Assembly: GCA_003229995.1 (NCBI GenBank)
Contig: QIGJ01000317.1
Coordinates: forward strand, 1-5,741
Source of the DNA: Gammaproteobacteria bacterium
GTDB taxonomy: Bacteria; Pseudomonadota; Gammaproteobacteria; SZUA-152
Direction of reading: 5' to 3'
DNA: 5,741 nt
The notes under the pieces were generated by a model. It searched no databases. It saw only the letters and a program-made list of their open reading frames with translations, and was not told the DNA's origin. Below, one piece after another: positions 1-5,741 of the stretch (position 1 is the first letter of the stretch; each line of letters opens with the position of its first letter). The translations under genes were made by a program, and so were the position numbers.

Positions 1-2261
1 GCACCGGGAATACATTGTGCCGTTGCCGGTATGCCTGCTGCCATGGCGACATCAAGCTCAGAATAGCGCAAGCTAATATCATCAGGAATAGGGTCCGGGT
101 TCGCTTTCGCCCACACATCAAAGAACACGGGATTGGGACTCGGACTAAGTTCAGGACAACCTGCTTCTGTTTTAAGGAAAACGCCACTTGCATTCGTGCA
201 ACTGACACGAATGCGTGCCTGCGCCATGGTTTCACCATCCTGCGGGAAAATAGTCTCATCAACCGCCAGCGTCATCGGATCATCCGTAGTGGTACCCGGA
301 AAAATCCAGTTTGGTACGGTCAGTTCCGCTCCAATATTGAGCGCCATTGGCGCATCCTTGTAACCGTGCGGCACCGGCAACGCAGGTGCTGCGACATTGT
401 GCGTATGACAACCGTTACATTCCAGAGTTTCACCCGCACGTACCTGTATCCAGTTCAGGTGCCGCCCGCCAATACGACGACCATCTCTATCGACCACCTG
501 AATGGACAAGGGTACATTGGCGGGCACCTTGGTCATCACCGAGCCATCCGGTTCGATGGCGACATAACCAATAATCTCACGCATGCCGCCACGCTGACCA
601 CCAGCACCAAAGGCCACACCAGCATCAAATTCCGTAGCGGCATCCCGGCGGTCCGGTATCGCTGCTGCTTTGACGATACGTAAATAACGTGCCGGACGTT
701 CATTTGCGTCCGTCATCGTGGGATCAGCCATTTCGGCCAAGGTGCTCGCAGCACTGCTCAGAGCATTAAAATTGCCATCAAAATCGTAAACACTGCGAAT
801 GTGTAGAATACCGACAAACTCATTTTCCGCCAGTGCCTGATCCAGCTCCAAGCCAACAACTTTATCAATCAACACCGTTGGACGCGGCCGTGGTGCCAGT
901 ACGACAGGCTCATCGATGATAATGTTTTCTTCGGGGATGACCACGGGTAGCTGAGTGTCTTGTGCAAAGTCATACACGTAAATCCCGTATAACGGAAAGG
1001 CCTCTACAGCATCTGCCGGAATAGTGCTCGGACAAGGTGTCGGAGTTGCGTCGGAAATACGCAGGCCATCTGAGTCTGTGGGGTGCAGACGACATTGCGA
1101 CCAACTCACCAGCGCACGATTGCTACCATCAGCCAACGGATAAACCGAACGATACCGACCGGCCGGTGAAATACTGTCATCGGTACGCACATCCTGATTA
1201 ATCGCCAGCACTTGCCCCGAACCCGCCAATATACCCAGGTTTGGTACCGTTGGTTGATTAATATCGGCGTAATCCGCCACATTGATCGACACTGGTACGC
1301 CACCACCGGCCGAACTACTAAACGGTTTCAGCATGGCCAGCACGCGTCCATCATTTAGTTCACGCGGGTCCAAAAATTGTACTGTACTGCCATCAGTACC
1401 CACGTCGGCATTATGTAAACCATAAAGCGCTTTCAGTTCAGTGCCATCGGGATGTATCGTATATAGCCTGATGGCACTGCGTGCGCCCGCACCATCCCAG
1501 CGCGAAAAAACGATTTCACCACCACTTAATACACTGGCATCCAGATCGTGGCTTTGATTGAACGAAATCTGTTTGATATTGGTACCATCAGCATTCATCA
1601 CATGCAAGACCACAGCGGGTTCACGTAAATCTTCATCAAAGGGCGAAAACTGGCTTTTGCCCTCGTTGAGCAAGGATTCCCGTGTGGTCACCGAGGCATT
1701 AGAGCTAAACACGATGCGCCCGTCGGGCAGGTAGTGTGGGGCAACATCATCCCCTTTGGCAGCCGCAAAATCATCAGTGATAATCCGGGTCGGACAACCT
1801 TCCGTCTCGGTGTCATATTCGTAGAGATTCCACTTGGGCACATCATTGCCATTAGTGAGGTCTTCCAGGCGCAAGGAAAAAATCAGCCTAGCGCCATCGT
1901 ACGAGGTTTCCAAGTCACGTACATCACCCGTACCGACACCATCACCATCAATATCCGTAATGCACAGAGTGATGTTTCGTTCGGCGGCAGATACTGAGGC
2001 ACGTTCCCGCAGGTAAACATCCCCGCCTTCATTAAAATCTGTCGCCTCACGCACATCAGGATCCACAGCCAACGTTTCGTTGGTATCCTGATCCACTTCC
2101 GTGGGTACAGAGTGCTTAACATAGGCAATGGAAAAATCCGGTGCAGCTTGATCCTGACTCTTGGTACCACAACCCGCTAACAACAACACAATTACCGTAA
2201 AACACAGCATCCGCACACACAACAATTTTTTGTATTTCAATGAATTACCGCCGAAAAACAT
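1..2261 (-). CDS. HzsA-related lipoprotein with beta-propeller repeats and one haem-c motif (3' end cut by window edge)
   Basis: Conceptual translation of the minus strand gives 753 codons with no stop, running off the left edge. The N-terminus is a lipoprotein signal: basic residues K9, K11, K12 and R17, a hydrophobic stretch, then the lipobox L28-A29-G30-C31, so the mature protein should be anchored by Cys31 in the cell envelope. Residues about 100-280 contain PD40/TolB-like propeller strands: SYDGARLIFS near 120-130, YLPDGRIVFSS at 177-187, MNADGTNIKQIS from 222, VFSRWDG ending at 257 and HPDGTELKALYG near 270. A later domain carries IEPDGSVMTKVPANVPLSIQ followed by AGETLECNGCH, with the CXXCH haem-c motif at C615-H619. 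This DGS...vPa...GE..C.GCH order is characteristic, from memory, of proteins annotated HzsA-related. Cysteine pairs C390/C410 and C688/C702 would suit disulfides outside the cytoplasm. Start at 2261 is chosen for a GAAGG ribosome site at 2268-2272; ATG 2282 and TTG 2240 are in-frame alternatives. Substrate and electron partner are unknown; hydrazine synthesis is not implied. Confidence 0.85.
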   Translation of the reverse strand, partial: MFFGGNSLKYKKLLCVRMLCFTVIVLLLAGCGTKSQDQAAPDFSIAYVKHSVPTEVDQDTNETLAVDPDVREATDFNEGGDVYLRERASVSAAERNITLCITDIDGDGVGTGDVRDLETSYDGARLIFSLRLEDLTNGNDVPKWNLYEYDTETEGCPTRIITDDFAAAKGDDVAPHYLPDGRIVFSSNASVTTRESLLNEGKSQFSPFDEDLREPAVVLHVMNADGTNIKQISFNQSHDLDASVLSGGEIVFSRWDGAGARSAIRLYTIHPDGTELKALYGLHNADVGTDGSTVQFLDPRELNDGRVLAMLKPFSSSAGGGVPVSINVADYADINQPTVPNLGILAGSGQVLAINQDVRTDDSISPAGRYRSVYPLADGSNRALVSWSQCRLHPTDSDGLRISDATPTPCPSTIPADAVEAFPLYGIYVYDFAQDTQLPVVIPEENIIIDEPVVLAPRPRPTVLIDKVVGLELDQALAENEFVGILHIRSVYDFDGNFNALSSAASTLAEMADPTMTDANERPARYLRIVKAAAIPDRRDAATEFDAGVAFGAGGQRGGMREIIGYVAIEPDGSVMTKVPANVPLSIQVVDRDGRRIGGRHLNWIQVRAGETLECNGCHTHNVAAPALPVPHGYKDAPMALNIGAELTVPNWIFPGTTTDDPMTLAVDETIFPQDGETMAQARIRVSCTNASGVFLKTEAGCPELSPSPNPVFFDVWAKANPDPIPDDISLRYSELDVAMAAGIPATAQCIPG

Positions 2262-2267
2262 ACCGTC

Positions 2268-2272
2268 ACCTT
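2268..2272 (-). promoter_or_regulatory. Ribosome binding site deciding the lipoprotein start
   Basis: Minus-strand GAAGG lies six bases upstream of ATG 2261 and supports that start over the in-frame ATG at 2282, which has no purine-rich site before it. A TTG at 2240 would give a more typical short signal peptide beginning LKYKKLL, but it has only a weak GGCGG upstream. Confidence 0.5.
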
Positions 2273-2285
2273 CGCTTGTCATCAG

Positions 2286-2314
2286 GTAAAACCACCCGCG
2301 CGGACCAACGTCAA
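2286..2314 (-). promoter_or_regulatory. Candidate promoter of the lipoprotein gene
   Basis: On the minus strand TTGACG (2314-2309) matches five of six bases of the sigma70 -35 consensus. After 17 bases comes TTTTAC (2291-2286), which matches only three of six -10 bases. Transcription would begin near 2279, leaving a leader of about 18 bases that includes the GAAGG ribosome site. The -10 is poor, so this is a weak prediction; an AT-rich TATAAA (2430-2425, minus) is another possible -10 but lacks a -35. Confidence 0.25.
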
Positions 2315-2448
2315 CACAAGCCCCTCATTCATTAATACTACTGCATCGACTTTTTTACTGAGAGTTCAGTCACAAACCCGCTGCTGCTCCTCTATTCGCA
2401 GTATCGGGCACAATCCACGCACACTTTATATAAAACTCCCTACGTCCT

Positions 2449-2527
2449 GCCGGTATTCCGTTGCTTACATGCCACAATAAACGTCAGAAAACTGACATTT
2501 GTTCCGCATGCCGTCATAAATACCGGC
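2449..2527. repeat. 79-nt nested inverted repeat (25 bp of pairing around an AAAA loop)
   Basis: Four paired segments share nearly one centre. The outer arms GCCGGTATT (2449-2457) and AATACCGGC (2519-2527) are a perfect 9-bp match. Next, CATGC (2468-2472) pairs with GCATG (2506-2510). Inside, AATAAA (2476-2481) pairs with TTTGTT (2498-2503) with one G-T wobble. The core GTCAG (2483-2487) and CTGAC (2492-2496) closes on AAAA. Unpaired are a 10x8 internal loop, a 3x2 loop and one C/A mismatch. The element ends about ten bases before the expected -35 region of the gcv promoter. It could be an operator, a folded RNA leader or small RNA, or a remnant of a small palindromic repeat. No T-run follows on either strand, so a terminator is unlikely. 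Confidence 0.6.
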
Positions 2528-2537
2528 CAATTTATCG

Positions 2538-2573
2538 TGGTTTTAGTGGCTCACTACACGTATAATCCGCGAT
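2538..2573 (+). promoter_or_regulatory. Promoter of the gcvT-gcvH-gcvPA operon
   Basis: TATAAT at 2561-2566 is a perfect sigma70 -10 box. At the usual 17-base spacing the -35 position reads TGGTTT (2538-2543), a poor match, so the promoter may be weak or activator-dependent. Transcription should start near 2572-2574, exactly where the riboswitch leader helix begins, which independently supports this placement. The mRNA leader before gcvT would be about 267 nt. Confidence 0.65.
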
Positions 2574-2774
2574 TCAATGGAATATCACTGTGGGAGAGTG
2601 TGGTTCTCTGGCCATCATTTGGAGTCAGGGTAAAACCACCGCCGAAGGCGCAACCGCCCGGAATCGCTCAGGCAACCGGACCGCAGACCGACAATCGTTG
2701 ACTCTGGAGAGAGGCTGAAACCACAGGTGTCAGTCCGCCGAAGGGGCTAAAGCTCTCAGGCACCACGGACAGAG
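2574..2774 (+). ncRNA. Tandem glycine riboswitch (two aptamers with leader-linker helix)
   Basis: Two copies of the glycine aptamer core lie in series. Aptamer 1 (2588-2686) closes with P1 CTGTGG/CCGCAG (one wobble) and carries GGAGAG, GCCGAAGG (2641-2648) and CTCAGGCA (2667-2674); GTGGTT (2600-2605) pairs with AACCAC (2634-2639). Aptamer 2 (2702-2774) closes with CTCTG/CAGAG and carries GGAGAG, GCCGAAGG (2737-2744) and CTCAGGCA (2755-2762), with a shorter helix 2713-2718/2730-2735. Leader bases TCAATG (2574-2579) can pair with linker CGTTGA (2696-2701), the P0 helix of the kink-turn known to join leader and linker in tandem glycine riboswitches. The element precedes glycine cleavage genes, where this class usually switches expression on when glycine binds; direction here is inferred from that precedent. 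Confidence 0.95.
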
Positions 2775-2780
2775 GGGTGA

Positions 2781-2804
2781 CAAAACAACACCATTACTGT
2801 TTTG
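2781..2804 (+). promoter_or_regulatory. Hairpin in the riboswitch expression platform
   Basis: CAAAACA (2781-2787) and TGTTTTG (2798-2804) form a perfect 7-bp stem with a 10-base loop immediately after aptamer 2. It is AT-rich and is followed by AAAGCC rather than a run of T, so it is not an intrinsic terminator. It lies 21 bases before the gcvT ribosome site and may be part of a translational switch, but no clear alternative pairing that masks that site is visible. Confidence 0.35.
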
Positions 2805-2825
2805 AAAGCCATGTCCATAAAAACC

Positions 2826-2830
2826 AGAGG
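2826..2830 (+). promoter_or_regulatory. Ribosome binding site of gcvT
   Basis: AGAGG lies nine bases before ATG 2840. It decides the start over the in-frame GTG at 2777, which falls right at the end of aptamer 2 and would add 21 residues with no counterpart in known GcvT proteins. Confidence 0.65.
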
Positions 2831-2839
2831 CCAACACGT

Positions 2840-3955
2840 ATGTCATCATCGTCCCCAGTAACACTTTCGCCAGCACGCACCCCGCTGTACGCGCAGCATC
2901 TTGCCGCCGGGGCAAAAATGGTGGATTTTGCCGGTTGGGAAATGCCCATCGAACACCATCAGGTGCGTAACGACGCGGGCATGTTTGATGTTTCCCACAT
3001 GGTGGTGCTGGATTTCACTGGCAGCGGCGTCACTGATTTTTTGCGTTACCTGCTGGCGAATGACGTGGCACGCATCCAAACCCCTGGCAAAGCATTGTAT
3101 TCCTGTCTGCTCAACGAACGCGGTGGCGTTATCGATGATCTCATCATCTATTTTATGGCTGACGACAAATACCGCATGGTGGTTAACGCGGCCACCCGCG
3201 ATAAAGATCTGGCCTGGATACGTCAGCAGGCCTTAAGTACCCATAAAAAGGGTCGCAACGTGGAAATCCGCGAACGCGACGATCTGGCAATGATCGCCGT
3301 GCAAGGCCCCAATGCACGCGATAAAACCCACGCCGCACTGGGTTCAAACATCGATGCCGCCCGCGAGCTCAAACCCTTTTTCGCCGCAGACTGTAATGAC
3401 CGCCAGGACGACCTGTTTGTCGCCCGCACCGGTTATACCGGCGAAGATGGCTACGAAATCATCCTGCCTGCCAAACAGGCTGCTCCAACCTGGGCAGTAC
3501 TGCGGGCCGCCGGCGTCAAACCCATCGGCCTCGGTGCGCGTGACACTTTGCGACTGGAAGCGGGTATGAACCTGTATGGGCAGGACATGAATGAAGATAT
3601 CAGTCCGCTGGAAGCCGGACTCAGTTGGACGGTGGCCTTCACACCAGAAGACCGTGACTTCATCGGTCGCGCCGCTCTTACCCAACAAAAAACCGACGGT
3701 CCGGCAAACAAACTCGTCGGTCTGATTCTCGAAGACCGTGGCATATTACGCGCCCACCAAAAAGTCATCACCGAACACGGCGAGGGTGAAACCACCAGCG
3801 GTAGTTTTTCCCCCACCCTGGGTAAATCTATCGCCCTGGCTCGCATACCCGCTGCCACAACCGGGCACTGCCAAGTAGAAATACGTGGTAAACAATTGGC
3901 CGCACGCATCGTAAAATATCCCTTTGCCCGCAATGGCAAAAGTCTGTTTGATTAA
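2840..3955 (+). CDS. gcvT: Aminomethyltransferase, T-protein of the glycine cleavage system
   Basis: Takes the aminomethyl group held on the lipoyl arm of GcvH, transfers the one-carbon unit to tetrahydrofolate to give 5,10-methylene-THF, and releases ammonia, in the cytoplasm. The 371-residue product is close in length to E. coli GcvT (364) and follows it nearly throughout: TPLYAQH (14-20), MVDFAGW (27-33), DAGMFDVSHM (45-54), GGVIDDLI (95-102) holding the conserved active-site aspartate, AVQGPNA (153-159), RTGYTGEDGYEI (196-207), GLGARDTLRLEAGMNLYG (230-247), and the C-terminal barrel with SFSPTLGKSIALAR (322-335). Oddity: between I37 and E38 the usual segment, HYGSQID in E. coli, is missing, a seven-residue in-frame loss. 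First gene of the gcv operon, directly behind the glycine riboswitch; 47 bases separate it from gcvH. The function call is secure; full activity is less certain because of the deletion. Confidence 0.97.
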   Translation: MSSSSPVTLSPARTPLYAQHLAAGAKMVDFAGWEMPIEHHQVRNDAGMFDVSHMVVLDFTGSGVTDFLRYLLANDVARIQTPGKALYSCLLNERGGVIDDLIIYFMADDKYRMVVNAATRDKDLAWIRQQALSTHKKGRNVEIRERDDLAMIAVQGPNARDKTHAALGSNIDAARELKPFFAADCNDRQDDLFVARTGYTGEDGYEIILPAKQAAPTWAVLRAAGVKPIGLGARDTLRLEAGMNLYGQDMNEDISPLEAGLSWTVAFTPEDRDFIGRAALTQQKTDGPANKLVGLILEDRGILRAHQKVITEHGEGETTSGSFSPTLGKSIALARIPAATTGHCQVEIRGKQLAARIVKYPFARNGKSLFD

Positions 3956-4002
3956 GCGTCTGTAACCAATAATTTAAAGAAACAATCAGTGAGGAGACTG
4001 CT

Positions 4003-4398
4003 ATGAGCAACGTGCCAAACGAATTAAAATACACGAAAAGTCACGAATGGGTACGCACCGAGGTCGACGGCAGCGTCACCGTAGGCATTACCGATCATGC
4101 GCAGGAATTGCTGGGCGACATGGTCTTTATCGAACTGCCGGAAACCGAGGCCAATTACACCGCCGGTGATGAATGCGCCGTCGTAGAATCAGTCAAGGCC
4201 GCTTCCGATGTATACAGTCCAATCACTGGCGAAGTGATCGCCATCAATGAAGCATTGGCTGATGCACCTGAAACCGTCAATGAAGATGCTTTTGATACCG
4301 GCTGGATGTTCAAAATGCAGCCCGAAGACGCTGGTGAAATTGACGAGCTGATGAACGCTGAAGCCTACGCCGAATTGATTGCCGAAGAAGAGCAGTAA
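4003..4398 (+). CDS. gcvH: Glycine cleavage system H protein (lipoyl carrier)
   Basis: Small cytoplasmic carrier whose lipoylated lysine shuttles the aminomethyl intermediate from the P-protein to GcvT and is reoxidised by dihydrolipoamide dehydrogenase. The product has 131 residues, the usual size (E. coli 129). It opens with [16 protein letters not shown], almost as in E. coli, followed by [20 protein letters not shown] (27-46) and the lipoylation motif [12 protein letters not shown] with the modified lysine at K65. The C-terminal helix is acidic and ends EEEQ. The start ATG has a strong GAGGAG site at 3991-3996, six bases upstream, the best ribosome site in the operon, which suits a carrier needed in excess over the enzymes. 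It lies between gcvT and gcvPA with no terminator visible in either gap. Lipoate attachment and dihydrolipoamide dehydrogenase genes are not in the window. Confidence 0.98.
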   Translation: MSNVPNELKYTKSHEWVRTEVDGSVTVGITDHAQELLGDMVFIELPETEANYTAGDECAVVESVKAASDVYSPITGEVIAINEALADAPETVNEDAFDTGWMFKMQPEDAGEIDELMNAEAYAELIAEEEQ

Positions 4399-4458
4399 AC
4401 TTACATCCTGCCAGTAAATTTTATTTTTATCAAAACCCACTCTTAAGCAGATATCGCA

Positions 4459-5741
4459 ATGCCTTTTATTCCTCATACTGAAAACGACACCCGCACCATG
4501 CTCGACACCATCGGTGCTGATTCCATCGAAGACCTGTTCGATGAAATACCCGCTGAATTACGCGCCCAACCCTTGAGCAAAGTCCCTGCGGGCCAAAACG
4601 AAATGGCCGTTTCCCGACAGGTACAGGCACGCGCGGCACAAGACACACAGGCATTGTCATTTTTGGGGGCAGGTGCTTACGAACATCACATTCCTGCGGC
4701 AGTCTGGGAACTGACGACCCGTGGCGAATTCTACACGGCCTACACACCCTATCAGGCCGAAGCCAGCCAGGGCACCTTGCAACTGCTGTACGAATTCCAA
4801 ACCATGATGGCCGAACTCACCGCTATGGATGTCTCCAATGCCTCCTTGTATGACGGTGCCTCGGCGCTGGCTGAAGCGGTGCTGATGGCGGTACGTGCCA
4901 ATCGTAAATCCAAAAGCAAACGTATTTTGATGCCCACCACCGTACACCCCATTTACCGTAGTGTGGTCAACACTATCGTACGCCATCAGGATATCCAACT
5001 GGAATTAGTAGATTATAACACACAGGGAGGATACATTGATCCGGACAGCCTACCCGCCGAACCCGGTGACATCACTGCACTGGTGATCCCGCAACCCAAC
5101 TTCTTTGGTACACTCGAAGATGTCGATGCCCTCACTGACTGGGCGCAAACCCACGGCGCACTGGTCATCGGTGTGGTTAATCCCACTGCGATGGCATTGA
5201 TTACACCGCCCGGTGAATGGGGTAATGGTACAGGTGCTGACATCGTTTGCGGTGAAGGCCAGCCATTGGGCGCACCCCTGTCTTCCGGCGGTCCCTATTT
5301 TGGTTTTATGTGCTGTGCGCAAAAACATGTGCGGCAAATGCCCGGACGCATTATTGGCCGCACCGATGATCTTGAAGGAAAAACCGGCTATGTGCTGACC
5401 CTGCAAGCCCGTGAGCAACATATCCGTCGCTCCAAAGCCACTTCCAATATCTGTACCAACCAGGGACTGTTGACCACAGCAGCCACTATCTATTTATCGT
5501 TAATGGGCCCGGAAGGATTACGCCAGACCGCAGCATACAGCCATGCCAACACACAAAAACTGGCAGAAAAACTGTGCGCAATTGAGGGGATTGAAAAAGT
5601 ATTTGACCGCCCCTGTTTTCACGAAACCGTATTACGCCTGCCCAAACCGGCCAATGAGACATTGAACGCACTGGATGCACAGGGAGTGCTGGGTGGTTTT
5701 GATCTGTCCCAGGCTTACCCGGAACTGGGTAACGCCCTCTT
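4459..5741 (+). CDS. gcvPA: Glycine dehydrogenase (decarboxylating) subunit 1, N-terminal half of split P-protein (3' end cut by window edge)
   Basis: Subunit 1 of the two-part P-protein, which decarboxylates glycine and transfers the remaining aminomethyl group to lipoyl-GcvH. 427 codons are read without a stop; family members are about 450 residues, so roughly 20-25 are missing. Landmarks: [10 protein letters not shown] start, [15 protein letters not shown] (68-82), [17 protein letters not shown] (92-108), [15 protein letters not shown] (126-140), PQPNFFG (211-217), [19 protein letters not shown] (265-283), [11 protein letters not shown] (292-302), and [20 protein letters not shown] (316-335). 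In this split type the PLP-binding lysine lies in the partner subunit GcvPB, which is expected immediately downstream outside the window; the fold here is PLP-transferase-like but lacks that lysine. Sixty bases separate it from gcvH. Upstream there is only a weak purine stretch (TTAAGCAG at 4443-4450), so initiation may be less efficient than for gcvH. Confidence 0.96.
   Translation, partial: MPFIPHTENDTRTMLDTIGADSIEDLFDEIPAELRAQPLSKVPAGQNEMAVSRQVQARAAQDTQALSFLGAGAYEHHIPAAVWELTTRGEFYTAYTPYQAEASQGTLQLLYEFQTMMAELTAMDVSNASLYDGASALAEAVLMAVRANRKSKSKRILMPTTVHPIYRSVVNTIVRHQDIQLELVDYNTQGGYIDPDSLPAEPGDITALVIPQPNFFGTLEDVDALTDWAQTHGALVIGVVNPTAMALITPPGEWGNGTGADIVCGEGQPLGAPLSSGGPYFGFMCCAQKHVRQMPGRIIGRTDDLEGKTGYVLTLQAREQHIRRSKATSNICTNQGLLTTAATIYLSLMGPEGLRQTAAYSHANTQKLAEKLCAIEGIEKVFDRPCFHETVLRLPKPANETLNALDAQGVLGGFDLSQAYPELGNAL

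Larger units (their letters stand above)
2262..2573. other. Divergent intergenic region, no gene
   Basis: This stretch separates the minus-strand lipoprotein gene from the plus-strand gcv transcript. I found no reading frame in it that looks coding. It contains a nested inverted repeat (2449-2527), a short 5-bp palindrome (2357-2370), the gcv promoter at its right end, and a weak candidate promoter for the lipoprotein gene at its left end. It is AT-richer in its right half than the flanking genes. Confidence 0.75.

Noticed and set aside
15..683. 222-codon open frame on the plus strand
   Set aside because: It lies antisense to the lipoprotein frame over the CXXCH region; its product is low in complexity of motif, rich in Arg/His/Thr as expected from a reversed coding strand, and has no recognisable domain or ribosome site.
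1..2261. True hydrazine synthase and an anammox origin
   Set aside because: No hzsB or hzsC counterpart is in view, only one haem motif is seen, and the gcv genes look gammaproteobacterial. Similarity to HzsA is at family level only.
2781..2804. Intrinsic terminator after the riboswitch
   Set aside because: The 7-bp stem is AT-rich and is followed by AAAGCC, not a T-run.
2777..2839. GTG-initiated N-terminal extension of gcvT
   Set aside because: The GTG overlaps the end of aptamer 2, lacks a proper ribosome site, and the 21 extra residues have no counterpart in GcvT; ATG 2840 with AGAGG fits better.
2811..2861. Sixteen-codon frame starting ATG 2811 and overlapping the gcvT start
   Set aside because: Only a poorly spaced GAAAG precedes it, and there is no sign of a leader peptide such as repeated glycine codons; likely chance.
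4466..4998. Minus-strand open frames of 93 and 113 codons
   Set aside because: They are antisense to gcvPA, which is continuously open and matches its family along its full visible length.

Overview
The window looks like chromosomal DNA of a gammaproteobacterium, probably environmental and uncultured or little studied. The basis is the close resemblance of GcvT and GcvH to the Escherichia coli proteins, the split form of glycine decarboxylase (GcvPA separate from GcvPB) seen in many non-enteric Gammaproteobacteria, the tandem glycine riboswitch ahead of gcvT, and moderate GC content. Genus cannot be told from the sequence.

Layout. Positions 1-2261 (minus strand) hold one long uninterrupted reading frame of 753 codons that runs off the left edge. 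It encodes a secreted lipoprotein with PD40/TolB-like beta-propeller repeats and a single CXXCH haem-c motif, related to the alpha subunit of hydrazine synthase (HzsA-related family). A divergent intergenic region (2262-2573) contains a striking 79-nt nested inverted repeat and the promoters. From about 2573 rightward lies the glycine cleavage operon: a sigma70-type -10 box, a leader with two complete glycine aptamers (2588-2686 and 2702-2774) and a leader-linker helix, then gcvT (2840-3955), gcvH (4003-4398) and gcvPA (from 4459, cut by the right edge about 20-25 codons before its expected end). gcvPB is expected just beyond the window.

How it works together. GcvPA/PB decarboxylates glycine and loads the aminomethyl group on the lipoyl arm of GcvH. 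GcvT passes the one-carbon unit to tetrahydrofolate and releases ammonia. The riboswitch senses glycine and should match expression of the operon to substrate supply. The divergent lipoprotein has no evident biochemical link to glycine cleavage.

Most notable points: the HzsA-related cytochrome-like lipoprotein, the nested inverted repeat between the divergent genes, and an apparent seven-residue in-frame loss in a highly conserved segment of GcvT. I see no mobile element, CRISPR array, tRNA or rRNA. No wholly new system is evident.
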